A stretch of 39,799 nt of DNA from a virus. Position 1 is the stretch's first letter; every line of letters starts with the position of its first letter. The translations under genes were made by a program, and so were the position numbers. Below are positions 30,201-37,810 of the stretch, piece by piece. The notes below the pieces were generated by a model that was given only the letters and a program-made list of their open reading frames with translations, ran no database searches and was not told the origin of the DNA. The DNA lies in the IMG/VR virus record IMGVR_UViG_3300047557_001239, positions 1-39,799 of that record. One strand, 5' to 3'.

Positions 30201-30219
30201 CAATCCGGTAAACCGGCAT
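24205..30219 (-). CDS. Giant internal virion (ejection) protein with metallopeptidase and LPD38-like domains
   Basis: 2,004 residues. The N-terminal ~35 residues (VYRIDIPGQGTFRVESPVEL) resemble the start of other giant phage proteins. A low-complexity Glu/Ala-rich region follows (to ~330). An HExxH zinc-peptidase motif TAVHEILHHLE has H944, E945 and H948. A region about 1560-1760 has FDWLSDYNETMENAVRLAAY, VNFNRKGQVARQVGALYAFF and a hydrophobic ILAGGLILGFAQAMLL, like the large polyvalent protein LPD38 domain. Such proteins are packed in the capsid and ejected with the DNA, sometimes digesting the cell wall or host proteins. The peptidase target is unknown. Confidence 0.8.
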   Translation of the reverse strand: MPVYRIDIPGQGTFRVESPVELDDAQAYQAVVQQMPGLGAPPGGTKNPLMGALGRAAGLTASGVEAVAEVAERAGDFMESKIPLSNIPPEQIKSEKQLQPLFNLAGSLRDVEKNIGYSPSTKLSDLADNPLNAVPFIAERVITSTPDMAAAVYAFIPYIGARTKEILDERVKNDNKTLNDATVGDVTAAAGAAITEATLERFATKRLGKGAEAQSRTGRLARETGVQGGTEAVEEGAAYLGETAGTIKGVDPKELGERMLEGAIVGGGLGGGVQATREVLSGRKETPAPEKEEDLKQQAVESAPERLSREQAIEATEPGMAPEEEALKALGLMPEPKAAEAVPGLSETQRQMAEAAAELEAPPEIPTETRPYISEELPPEPEEIAGLKAEKAAAEKDISRAMRDKGPSLATVLRNRLSESEVFDISPEPGVAKVFRMSPKRGEGENIADVLANTNQLDDFLDPELKAPGRETEAVEYIKDKIRNQNYLTFETDIRLQKLNMDLAQIEEALARELTDEQIRQKANEIAAEIAAEEGPRVAETAPEIVTTGGITERITPEGEPEQVAAVRSLRDMLENPEQFQTDDDRKVSWTALPNGFSYRQYVMEGIGPRQEIKSPTGAIIARGLDSTGKLYQEQEAYGTLDDVLSGRSFKEFEQYFKAKPGIEFKQVVPSGKKDKNIISSDLPDGMKVNVFKTSDGYGAGLYDADAEQYVNGSIRRYKGDKALEGATAYANKLREQATAVERPELELKSETAEETVARQEREAAELEKRELKKIADNERDLFKLEQQSNPVTPPVQQSLFDVTVATPAPMLEANEVTPSFTREFDRLSKSLDKGVITPNEFAAGVQAARAVTLAAKASKPIRDRVRGMDFIIERLRNGLRNGALTEETVELTEWFMKQNPALVQDLGISIRNSEETGTSGQYMPTPRIVKLIVGSTKTDTAVHEILHHLERMMPEKVRSAIVKSWAAQYGAAKKSAKGDENLTTYFDLLDEHHKTGSAAPFNLATKMIQDGKVDYQYYQFANPSEFWAVNASGIVQGRYDVRGDRLGALKRWLSELVQKLKSALGMKSDAPIIRALDSLSKSDGKFVSTEMLAGTGIYPNVRTNIFGQKPVKPSWGRPDDRKTDDVIYRLQDKMVDTKRVIANIEEARGKLQDRWNAYLQEELYHGRTAKQTNDFIQKELTPLLKEINAKKFTIADVEEYLHNRHAEERNIQVAKVNPAMPDGGSGIFTDDANKYLDALPPQKRKDLESIAKKVDAITAKTRQTLIQNGIEDPATIQAWENSYKNYIPLAREEMDYEVSNIGRGIGQGFSVRGPTSKRAAGSSRQVVDILANIAMQRERAIVRSEKNRVSQAIYGLAVQHPNTDFWFAVDPKAIKDPLKTAQQLQSMGINPADAANIMKEPTRSYVDPTTNSVIHGINPTLRGAENVVSVRVNGEDKFVFFNTKDPRAIRMATALKNLDADQLSQALEFLGVVTRYFARVNTQYNPIFGAINFLRDYQGAALNLTNTPIKGKTKQVMADTLPALRGIYADLRARRDGKATPSGKWSSLWDEFQKEGGQTGFRDQFSRADERRDALTSELKKLSEGKAKKSARVIFDWLSDYNETMENAVRLAAYKAALDQGLSKQQAASVAKNLTVNFNRKGQVARQVGALYAFFNASVQGTARMYQTLRGPAGKKILAGGLILGFAQAMLLDAAGFDEDEPPDFIKDRNIVIPTGDGKYITIPMPLGFNIIPTVSRVSTEWALNDFRDPGKRVAQITSAVLDMFNPLGNAGWSWQTFAPTPFDPVVALIENKDWTGKTIAKKDISSLDPTPGYTRAKDTASWVSKKLSEFFNYASGGTEFRPGKFSPTPDQIDYLIGQAFGGIGREAIKAQQTAAAAVTGEELPTYKIPLVGRFVGETKSQAAQSAKFYENIKLINEHENEIKGRRKNREPVDEYIRENPEARLYGAANNVERTVQALRRRKSEMIKKDAPKEDIKAIDKRITDIMTRFNERVGQAKESGNR

Positions 30220-30220
30220 G

Positions 30221-31885
30221 TTATTTCTCTCTGGTTACTTTGACGCCAGACGGGACCGTTACAGATGGCCCACCACTTGCACCACCAAGCCTCATCAACT
30301 CCTCAGCTCTTTGACGAATTTCATCCATTGATGCGCCCGGGCCAAGGCTTTGTATGGCCCTAGCAATTGCATCTTCCCTGGTCATAACCATACTAGCTTT
30401 GCCGCCAAGAAGGATCCGGTTTCTAAACTCTAGGTATCCTTCAACCGAAGGCGTTAAACCCTTCTCCCGAACGTAGTTGCGGTACATCGCTTGAATCTGT
30501 TCATCAGATGTGGGCTTGCCAACTTGGCGGGCATAGGACTCAGCCTGAACCCCTTGTGTCTCAGCAGTTGCCTGGGACTTGAGCAGGTTTGCACGATCTT
30601 CTGCAACCCTACGACGAGCATCTTCTTCGCGCTGGGTAGCAGCCTCGATGTCCTTAAGGTCACCGCGACGGATAGCGTCACGCTTAGACGCAGAAGCAAA
30701 CTTAAGCTCTTCCATGTCCAGGTCTTGCTTATCCTTCAGAGCGCGTTGCTCCTCACGATACTTGGTCGAGGCAGCTACACCCGCAGCGCCTTGAGTACCA
30801 AACGTACCGCCACGGGGGCCAGCTGCAACGCCCTGGAGGAATCTGGTCAGTTCATTCATGGGCTGATCTGCCCGCTCGGCTTCGCGTCGAGCCTGTAGTG
30901 CTGCCAGGCGGCGATCCCGCTCATCCAGATATTCTTCGCTGATCCCTAATTGACGTTGACGCTGTTGCCGCTGGGCCAGTAGGTCTTCAAAAGATTTCTC
31001 TGGACGATCCGGGTAGACCTCATCTGGATTAACTTTTAAGAATTTAGACAACGCACCGAGGCCACGAGCCTGGCCAGGCGCACCCCTACCACCAAACATT
31101 TCGTCTAAATTGACAGGCGGTGGCGCAGGAGTTCTGGCTGCCGGCTGGGTTCTAATACCGCGATTCTGCTCTTCCGGGTATTGAGTTGGTTCTACAAAGC
31201 CAGGATCGGCGGGAGAATTATTAAACTGCTCTCTAGCCCGATTGATTGCATCAATCTTTTCCTGCTCTGTCATCTGTGTGTTGGCTTTCAGTGACTCTGC
31301 TACCGAAGCTAAGTACTCAGACAGGGTTTTACCGCTAACTCTTTTAACTGCGCCGCCACGCTCAAACGCCACAATCCCACCACCAGCATAGTCAGCACGG
31401 CGGATGTTGTCTGCGGGCAGACCAGCTACGCCAGGACGGCGCTGCTTCATAGCCTTGAGCATCATCAGCTTCTTGATCATCTCTGGGTTCATGGCCATGC
31501 CACCACCCTGATAATCCCTGGGAACCACGATGTCATCAATGAATCCACCGCCTGCTAACTGGGCTGGCTCAGAGGTTGTTGTGTTGGGTGCGGCCATAGG
31601 CATATTGGCCTGAATGCCTTGTTGCTGTTGGGCGGCTTGACGCTGACGGCTACCCTGAAGCGCCATGAGGCCGGTGGCCTGCTCGATCTGCTGCTTAACC
31701 GTGGGCGCTCCTTCCATCTCTTGGGCTTGCTCGGCAGCGGCTGACTCTTGCATTTTCTTACGGCGGTTCAGTTCGCCTAGAGCAAGGAACGGGGGAACCT
31801 GCGGATTAGCCCCGTTGGCATACTGCATGAGCGCCTGCATTGGTACATCTTTAAGACGCTCTTGAAGTTGAACAAGATTCATCAT
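30221..31885 (-). CDS. Virion structural protein (ejection/tail module)
   Basis: 554 residues. The N-terminal 60 residues form a small domain (LQERLKDVPMQALMQYANG). There is a GGGFIDDIVVPRDYQGGGMAM motif near 115 and a GGGIVAFERGGAV motif near 170, Gly-rich turns I recall from podovirus tail/ejection proteins. The second half is a long charged coiled coil (EEYLDERDRRLAALQARREAE). It overlaps the upstream gene by 4 nt and ends 1 nt before the giant gene. A virion component is a safe inference; the exact role is not. Confidence 0.7.
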   Translation of the reverse strand: MMNLVQLQERLKDVPMQALMQYANGANPQVPPFLALGELNRRKKMQESAAAEQAQEMEGAPTVKQQIEQATGLMALQGSRQRQAAQQQQGIQANMPMAAPNTTTSEPAQLAGGGFIDDIVVPRDYQGGGMAMNPEMIKKLMMLKAMKQRRPGVAGLPADNIRRADYAGGGIVAFERGGAVKRVSGKTLSEYLASVAESLKANTQMTEQEKIDAINRAREQFNNSPADPGFVEPTQYPEEQNRGIRTQPAARTPAPPPVNLDEMFGGRGAPGQARGLGALSKFLKVNPDEVYPDRPEKSFEDLLAQRQQRQRQLGISEEYLDERDRRLAALQARREAERADQPMNELTRFLQGVAAGPRGGTFGTQGAAGVAASTKYREEQRALKDKQDLDMEELKFASASKRDAIRRGDLKDIEAATQREEDARRRVAEDRANLLKSQATAETQGVQAESYARQVGKPTSDEQIQAMYRNYVREKGLTPSVEGYLEFRNRILLGGKASMVMTREDAIARAIQSLGPGASMDEIRQRAEELMRLGGASGGPSVTVPSGVKVTREK

Positions 31886-32763
31886 GACTGTCTTCCGATC
31901 TGTCCAAGAATTTTTAGAAGTTCTAAGGTGGTTCCAGCACCGCCTGCGGCAGACTGGAATGCGCTAGGCGCAGGCTGGTAGAAGCTAGCCGCGGCAATCG
32001 GCAGACCAGCAAGCATATTTCTTTGGAACTCAAGCTGTTCTCTCGGGTACTGAAGTTCGCGCAGGTATTGGTTGTAGTCTGCGGTCAGTCCAGCCTGCTC
32101 GATGTCACGCTGAGCTGCGCCCTGACGAGCCATCTCTTGGAGATTAGCCAGACCGTACTGAGCCTCTTGACCACCAGCTTGGGTCAGTGCTTGGGTTGCG
32201 GCAGTCTGAGCGGCAAGCCCACGAAGCCCTGCGTCAATGTCAGCCTGGCGTTGTTTCTGAGCCGTCTCAAAGGCACCTGCATATCCCTTACCAGTGATGT
32301 CTCCCAAAAGGGTCTGAAGGTTGCGCTGGGCCTCTGCCTCCATGATTGCCTGACGGGAGCCGCCATAAGCCCCTGCTTGAGCCATACGGCCTTGCATCTG
32401 GTTACGGGCAATCTCAGCCTGACGACTTGCCTCCCGGCGCTGGGGTTCTAAGACAGCCTCAAGGTACGGATTCATGTAAGACTGAACCGTGCCGACCGTT
32501 GGCATGTATTGTTGGCTGGTGCCAAATGTCTGCTGGGCCTGCTGCCCTGCCGTGGTCAGAGCCGTAGGTATAGTCAGCCCACCTATCCCCTGGAAGGCTT
32601 GCGTCTGTAGCGCAGACGGGCCGCTGGTTAATTGACCGGTATAGGGCTGATAAGGAAGCTCAGAAAATGCCTGAGCCTTACCGAGCATGTCGGTTACATA
32701 CGGGCCAGCCCACGTTGATAGTGAGCCTTCTTGACCGCCTGTGGTTTCCATTGCGTCTGCCAT
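31882..32763 (-). CDS. Virion structural protein, helical (pilot/ejection-like)
   Basis: 293 residues. A Tyr/Pro-rich start (LPYQPYTGQLTSGPSALQTQ) is followed by a long Ala/Gln-rich helical body with RNQMQGRMAQAGAYGGSRQA and EAQRNLQTLLGDI, typical of podovirus internal or tail-pilot proteins. The ending (EQLEFQRNMLAGLPIAAASF) is conserved-looking. It lies between the repeat-containing tail protein and the 554-residue virion protein, linked by ATGA. No catalytic motif. Role inferred from composition and place. Confidence 0.7.
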   Translation of the reverse strand: MADAMETTGGQEGSLSTWAGPYVTDMLGKAQAFSELPYQPYTGQLTSGPSALQTQAFQGIGGLTIPTALTTAGQQAQQTFGTSQQYMPTVGTVQSYMNPYLEAVLEPQRREASRQAEIARNQMQGRMAQAGAYGGSRQAIMEAEAQRNLQTLLGDITGKGYAGAFETAQKQRQADIDAGLRGLAAQTAATQALTQAGGQEAQYGLANLQEMARQGAAQRDIEQAGLTADYNQYLRELQYPREQLEFQRNMLAGLPIAAASFYQPAPSAFQSAAGGAGTTLELLKILGQIGRQS

Positions 32764-32772
32764 ATCAGTTCC

Positions 32773-34131
32773 TTACGCCGGGGTGTATTTCCGGGGGTTA
32801 ATCTGTTTGCCCTGCTTGGTTGTTCCAGTCCGAGCCTTACGAATCTTTGCCATCATGTCATACAACACATCTGCCCCGGCATCGGAGTTACCGTTGCCAA
32901 GGTGCGATACCACATCTGCCGGGATCACAAACTCGCCATGACTGAGCCGGGCTGGCTGTTTGCCATCAATATCGGTCTTAATTTTATCGGCCATTCCATC
33001 TGTGCCACCACGCAGATACCGGGCTGGGCGTCCACCTGCCGACAGTCCCATTAGTCCACCTTGAGCTGCGCGTTGGAAGCTGACCCCACCTGTCAGAGAC
33101 GGGATACCTGCGCCACCGGGACGACGACCTCCTGCTGTTGGAGCTGTCGGAGTTCCGCGAGTTGCGGTGTATTTAGGAATGCCGCCCTGATAACCAACCG
33201 GCCCTTTGGGTGCAGAGCCTTTGCTGAGCAATCCGAGCAGACCGCCAAGCAAAGCCATTAACATGGCGTTGTCTTTTGATATACCGGTTGTAGTAGTAGT
33301 TTTTGACTTAACGCATTGTTTACTTACTGGATCATAGGTATATCCCGTTGGACATTGTTTTGTGTCAGTTGTTGTAGCTTTCTTACACTGCTTAGTAGCG
33401 GCGTCATATACATAGCCTTCAGGACACTGAGTGCCATCGGGCTTTGTTCTGTCTTCATCCGTTCCTTTTGTCGCTGTGTCTTCGGTGCGACTACCTTGTC
33501 TGCCGTCAACCTCAAATGGATCAGTCCCAGTTGCGCCTTGATATACCTCGTCTGATACATCACCAAAGCCTTCAATACCTGGAATCCCCATAGAGCCTTG
33601 GTAAACTTCATCAGAAACATCTCCAAATCCTTCGATGCCGGGTATCCCCATTGATCCTTGGTATACCTCATCGGAAATATCACCAAACCCCTCGATGCCC
33701 GGAATGCCCATAGATCCCTGATAGACCGTATCCGAGATGTCACCAAAACCTTCTAGCCCAGGAATGCCCATCGACCCCTGATACACCTCGTCTGAAATAT
33801 CGCCGAATCCATAGTTACCGGGCTGAGTTAAATCAACTAACGCTACATCTCCACCAGTAATTTCTGGGCCGATGTTAATGTCTGTAATATTGCCTAAATC
33901 TAAATTTCCAAGATCTACACCACCAAGATCTACACCACCAAGATCTAACCCACCAATATCAAAGTTAAGACCACCTAGATCTAAGCTACCAAGCCCTAAA
34001 TCTCCAAGATTTATTCCGCCTAAATCAAATCCAAAATTTGGCAGGCTGCCAAGGTCAAGATCAAATCCGCCGTAATAGTCGTCGAACGCTAGATCTTCAA
34101 AACCACCTAAATCAAATCCGTAGTCGCCCAT
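32773..34131 (-). CDS. Repeat-rich tail fibre-like protein
   Basis: 452 residues. Residues ~35-81 are pentapeptide-type repeats (IDLGG/VDLGN style), which would form a right-handed beta helix. Residues 108-207 are five 20-residue repeats of GFGDISDEVYQGSMGIPGIE type, the last one divergent. Two Cys modules follow (C-P-x-G-Y-x-Y-D...K-Q-C), then a Gly/Ala-rich stretch and a C-terminus with SHGEFVIPADVVSHLGNG and ADVLYDMMAKIRKAR, an end I recall from podovirus tail proteins. A tail fibre or adhesin is inferred. It is acidic and low in basic residues up to ~210. Confidence 0.72.
   Translation of the reverse strand: MGDYGFDLGGFEDLAFDDYYGGFDLDLGSLPNFGFDLGGINLGDLGLGSLDLGGLNFDIGGLDLGGVDLGGVDLGNLDLGNITDINIGPEITGGDVALVDLTQPGNYGFGDISDEVYQGSMGIPGLEGFGDISDTVYQGSMGIPGIEGFGDISDEVYQGSMGIPGIEGFGDVSDEVYQGSMGIPGIEGFGDVSDEVYQGATGTDPFEVDGRQGSRTEDTATKGTDEDRTKPDGTQCPEGYVYDAATKQCKKATTTDTKQCPTGYTYDPVSKQCVKSKTTTTTGISKDNAMLMALLGGLLGLLSKGSAPKGPVGYQGGIPKYTATRGTPTAPTAGGRRPGGAGIPSLTGGVSFQRAAQGGLMGLSAGGRPARYLRGGTDGMADKIKTDIDGKQPARLSHGEFVIPADVVSHLGNGNSDAGADVLYDMMAKIRKARTGTTKQGKQINPRKYTPA
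33511..33810. repeat. Five 60-bp coding tandem repeats
   Basis: Each 60-bp unit encodes a 20-residue repeat of the tail protein. The units keep the protein sequence but differ at many third positions, so they are held by selection on the protein rather than by recent duplication. Confidence 0.8.
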
Positions 34132-34133
34132 AG

Positions 34134-36755
34134 TTATGCCTGTATTGTTGGACTGCGCGTGTCATTTAAAATGTCACGAGTTTTAATAACATCTTTAAGT
34201 TCTTTGCTAAGTATGTTAGTTGCCATACCAGTTAAAGACTTAGTTGGGTCTTGACCCAAGATCGAACTTGAAATGATATTGGCTACTACATTTTTGTATT
34301 GCTCTGGAATTGCATCAGTAAAATCTAAACCAGCTTTGGTTGTCTGAAACACTCCAGAAGAAATTAATGCTCTAGTTGCTGCATCAACGGGATCTTGACC
34401 TGTCAAAGTTGCAATACCTGATGAAAGTATTGCGTTTGACCCAGCTTTGGTAATGAAGTTAGCCAAGGCTGTATTTGACTGGGCCAACGATGACACTAAA
34501 TCAGTTTGAGCAATTTTTAGTTGAAGATCAGGGCCAAGAACTTTAGGAATGTAATTGCTTGCTAAGTAAGCCATTCCACCTGCCTTAATTGCGTCTTCAA
34601 GATCGCCACCAAGAGCTAAAGTTTGAGCGCCTTTCAGTGCTGCATAGACTGCTGGATTTCCTCCTGAAGCATAAGCAGCAATTTCTGCAACAAAAGGAAT
34701 GCTTGCAATGCCTTGAGCTAAATCACCAAAGAATCCCCGAGTTGTGTTGGGATCATCAAAGTTAAAAGTTTTTAAAGTTTTAACCGGAATTAGCTTGTCA
34801 CCAACCCGCTCATATAAAACTTGGGCGTGGTTGACACCACCACGACTTTGTCCAACACCAGTAATGCCGGCCCGATTTGCAACATCTTCATCCCAGTTAT
34901 TGGCCCGACCGGTTACTATGTAAGTATTTTGTAATTTATCGTCAACTGCTTTAAACAGTGATGACGGAGTACCAAAACTTGCAGGATTTAATCCTAACTG
35001 TTGAGCGCCTTGGTTTAAGGCATTCATTGTTTCTTGATAGAGTTTGTAGTTTTCTCCACCGTTTGATCCACCGTCTTCAGTTACTTCAGTAGTGAAGAAA
35101 TCAGATACTGGAACATTTGACATGAACTTCCGACCTGTTTCTGGGTCGGTTTGCTCAACGGTTACATATCCATTTCTTTCACCGCCAAGTTCATTTATTT
35201 TTTTCTGAATTCGATCAAATTCATTGATTTGATCTTCGGTAGCTTTGACACCTACTACTCCAGCTCCGTTAGCAATGTAACCAGCATACTTGCTACGCAA
35301 ATCCCAACCTAACGAATCATCGCGTTCAGTGCCAGAACCATACCCAAAATAGTTATTACCACCAACGTAAGTTTTGTTGCCTAATAACCTATCTGCTTCG
35401 GTTGCACTAAGTATTGGAGCATCGTTGTAGTAACCGTACTGACCTGAATCTTTTGGTGATGCAACAATATTGTCTATTGGTTTATAAACCGTTAAAACAT
35501 TTGGATTGTCTTGAAAAAACTTTGATCCTGGTGCGCGAGTAGCTGCATCAATTAATAACTTATCTTGTAAATCTTTTGTTAAGCCAGAGTTAATTAGTTC
35601 ATTGTAAAATTCTTTGGCTTTTGAATCTGTTGATTTTCCAGCTATCAGGTCATCTCTAAGTTTTTTAGCATCTTCACTGGATACCCCATAAATATTTTGA
35701 GCCATCCGTGAAAGTCGATTGGCTTCTTGTAACTTATTTATAGGATTTTCTCTAATGGCTTTTTCAATTTCTTCAATACTTTGTGAAGAAAATTTTGTTG
35801 GATCAAATTGAGACGTTTGTACTCTTGTAAAGTCTCCTGGCTGTAATCCCAAATCTTTTTCAAGTTGTGCAATTTCTTGAGTGTTACCAAAAGTAGAACT
35901 AACAATATCGGATACACGGGTACCTAAACCAGCTTTACCTTGAGCAAGGTAATCTTCAATCGCCTTGATTGTTGGGATGTCTTGACCACCAACCGCCTGT
36001 TTAGCCGCAAGGATCTCTGCTGGGTCAACCCCGTATCGAGCAGCAGCTTGTGCAATTTTGACCGGATCTTGAATGTTGGCGTTGATGTAATCAACAATGT
36101 CTTGGTATCCAAAGCCGCTAGTTCCACGGAGAAACTCTTCTGGGGCGTAGATGTCTTTGCCTAAATATTTTTGAAGAGCTATGCGATCTTCAAGTGTCTT
36201 AGCTACAGGTATTGCAGCCTGGGCTAATGTGGATGTTAGGTCTTCAGGCTTTAATGCGCCTGACGCCAGCTGTTGTGTGAAATAATCAATACCCGCTGTA
36301 TCGCCCGCACGGCCCAGCACATCTTGATAGGCTTGAGTTACGGCCTGTGTATTAAGACCGCTAAGTAGTTCTTTGGCTTTAGCAACATTAGATGCATAGG
36401 TTGGTTCAGTAACTCCGGTCGCGGCAGTTAAGAAGCTGCGTTGAAAATCTTCTGGCTTAATTGCCCCGGACTGAAGTTGCGACTGCCAATAGCTAGCACC
36501 AGGCTGATCCGGCGATGTGATGCCAACACTGCTATAAGCTTGATTAATTAAGTTTGCATAATCAGGAGCAGCTGGTGCAGCAGCAGAAGCAGCTGTTGGT
36601 AACGTTAACCCAGCGGCACCAACATCAAAACCAGGAAAGTATTGAGCAACGTCAGCCTGAGTCACGCCCATTTGATTGACGAGACTTTGCAACCCGGCAT
36701 CACCGGATTGATATGCAGATGCAAGTTGGGCAGCCTGTTCAGCGGAAATAGCCAT
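34134..36755 (-). CDS. Large tail protein with DUF4214-like repeats
   Basis: 873 residues from ATG 36755, chosen over a TTG six bases upstream because AGGA precedes it at good distance. The N-terminal third has two or three units like QAYQDVLGRAGDTAGIDYFTQQL followed by ASGALKPEDLTSTL, the DUF4214 repeat found in surface and fibre proteins. The middle and C-terminus are Asn/Gly/Tyr-rich with no clear domain. The codons are more AT-rich than in the head genes. It is the first gene after the canonical promoter at 36838-36866. Function as a tail or receptor-interacting component is inferred. Confidence 0.7.
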   Translation of the reverse strand: MAISAEQAAQLASAYQSGDAGLQSLVNQMGVTQADVAQYFPGFDVGAAGLTLPTAASAAAPAAPDYANLINQAYSSVGITSPDQPGASYWQSQLQSGAIKPEDFQRSFLTAATGVTEPTYASNVAKAKELLSGLNTQAVTQAYQDVLGRAGDTAGIDYFTQQLASGALKPEDLTSTLAQAAIPVAKTLEDRIALQKYLGKDIYAPEEFLRGTSGFGYQDIVDYINANIQDPVKIAQAAARYGVDPAEILAAKQAVGGQDIPTIKAIEDYLAQGKAGLGTRVSDIVSSTFGNTQEIAQLEKDLGLQPGDFTRVQTSQFDPTKFSSQSIEEIEKAIRENPINKLQEANRLSRMAQNIYGVSSEDAKKLRDDLIAGKSTDSKAKEFYNELINSGLTKDLQDKLLIDAATRAPGSKFFQDNPNVLTVYKPIDNIVASPKDSGQYGYYNDAPILSATEADRLLGNKTYVGGNNYFGYGSGTERDDSLGWDLRSKYAGYIANGAGVVGVKATEDQINEFDRIQKKINELGGERNGYVTVEQTDPETGRKFMSNVPVSDFFTTEVTEDGGSNGGENYKLYQETMNALNQGAQQLGLNPASFGTPSSLFKAVDDKLQNTYIVTGRANNWDEDVANRAGITGVGQSRGGVNHAQVLYERVGDKLIPVKTLKTFNFDDPNTTRGFFGDLAQGIASIPFVAEIAAYASGGNPAVYAALKGAQTLALGGDLEDAIKAGGMAYLASNYIPKVLGPDLQLKIAQTDLVSSLAQSNTALANFITKAGSNAILSSGIATLTGQDPVDAATRALISSGVFQTTKAGLDFTDAIPEQYKNVVANIISSSILGQDPTKSLTGMATNILSKELKDVIKTRDILNDTRSPTIQA

Positions 36756-36837
36756 GCGCAATCCTAGAAGATTGGTTTGTGTTGCAAAACGCGCACGGCT
36801 GGGCTAAGGCCGGGATTAACCCTACAGATTGGTCGGG

Positions 36838-36866
36838 ATTATATATCTGTACCATATCTGCGTCAA
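36838..36866 (-). promoter_or_regulatory. Canonical sigma-70 promoter
   Basis: Minus strand TTGACG (36861-36866), exactly 17 nt, TATAAT (36838-36843). The -35 overlaps the stop codon of the preceding gene (36863-36865). It would drive the tail/ejection genes from 36755 to 24205 with a leader of about 75 nt. No phage-specific sigma factor is needed to read it. Confidence 0.85.
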
Positions 36867-37810
36867 GCAGTGTTGTTAGTTACATCAATAGTTACAGAAC
36901 CGATCCGGGTTGAACCAATTACCCCGATTGGCGTAATTTGAGTTTTTGCTGGTACCGGTGCGGATACATAGACGATGGCACCAATAGAAGCCGGAATAGC
37001 AGGTCGGGCGTATGGTGGTGCAGTTTGAGCTGCCTCGTAAATCATGTAGACACCCTCTACCGGGCCGACCGGGTCGTAAGCCGTATCAGTTGCCCAGTAC
37101 AGGGCAAAGTCATCCCCAGCCTGGCACTCAAACATGATGGTCGAGTAAGCCAAAAGGTAAGACGGATCTCCAGCACTTTTACGGGCTGGGATGCTGAACT
37201 TGGTGGCCGACCGGGCTACATCAGCGTTATTGACCTGTAGCCACACCGTTACGTCGTGGATGGCGTTGTCGGTATTAACAAACTGAAGGCTGTAGTCGAT
37301 CTTATAAACCCCGGCGTGGTCTGCCGTAGCCTGGTTGGAGGCTAGGGTAAACCCACGGATTTCCTCAACGGTATCCCACTCCACAATAGTCGGGTCGTCA
37401 TCTGCATCGGCGTACTGATTTGCGTTACCAGATGCCCCGATATGGGGGTAGTTGATTTGATACCCAGCCCCGGTAAATAAGCTGGCGTTGACGTTTGCCC
37501 CGGTCAGCTGATTAAAGACGCCATTCCCACCTTGAATGCTGCCTCGCAACACTTGAGCTAACACATCGGTAAGCGTAGCGTTCAGTCCACTAAAGTTACC
37601 ACCGGTAAACTGGTTGGCCGTAACCGTCCCAGCCGTTAGGCTTGGAAAATACCCCCCGTCGTTTAACAGGGCGATGATGGCATTGACCGTGGCGTCGTTG
37701 TTATCAAAGTAGAGACGGAGAATCTTGATCAGCTCGTTGCCGTAGGTCTGAGCATAATCTTGTGGCGGAAGCGGGAGGGTCGGCGCTGTATAGCGCTTGC
37801 TTATCGTCAC
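36863..37810 (-). CDS. Tail protein with C1q/TNF-like beta-sandwich
   Basis: 315 residues. The N-terminus YTAPTLPLPPQDYAQTYG..LIKILRLYFDNND is a conserved-looking attachment piece of phage tail proteins. A Gly/Asn/Thr-rich linker follows (about 55-115). The C-terminal domain has AGVYKIDYSLQFVNTDN, HDVTVWLQVNNADVAR and ECQAGDDFALYWATD, the alternating strands of C1q/TNF-type jelly rolls. Such trimeric knobs are common on tail fibres. Start overlaps the upstream gene by 4 nt. Receptor binding is inferred. Confidence 0.72.
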   Translation of the reverse strand: MTISKRYTAPTLPLPPQDYAQTYGNELIKILRLYFDNNDATVNAIIALLNDGGYFPSLTAGTVTANQFTGGNFSGLNATLTDVLAQVLRGSIQGGNGVFNQLTGANVNASLFTGAGYQINYPHIGASGNANQYADADDDPTIVEWDTVEEIRGFTLASNQATADHAGVYKIDYSLQFVNTDNAIHDVTVWLQVNNADVARSATKFSIPARKSAGDPSYLLAYSTIMFECQAGDDFALYWATDTAYDPVGPVEGVYMIYEAAQTAPPYARPAIPASIGAIVYVSAPVPAKTQITPIGVIGSTRIGSVTIDVTNNTA

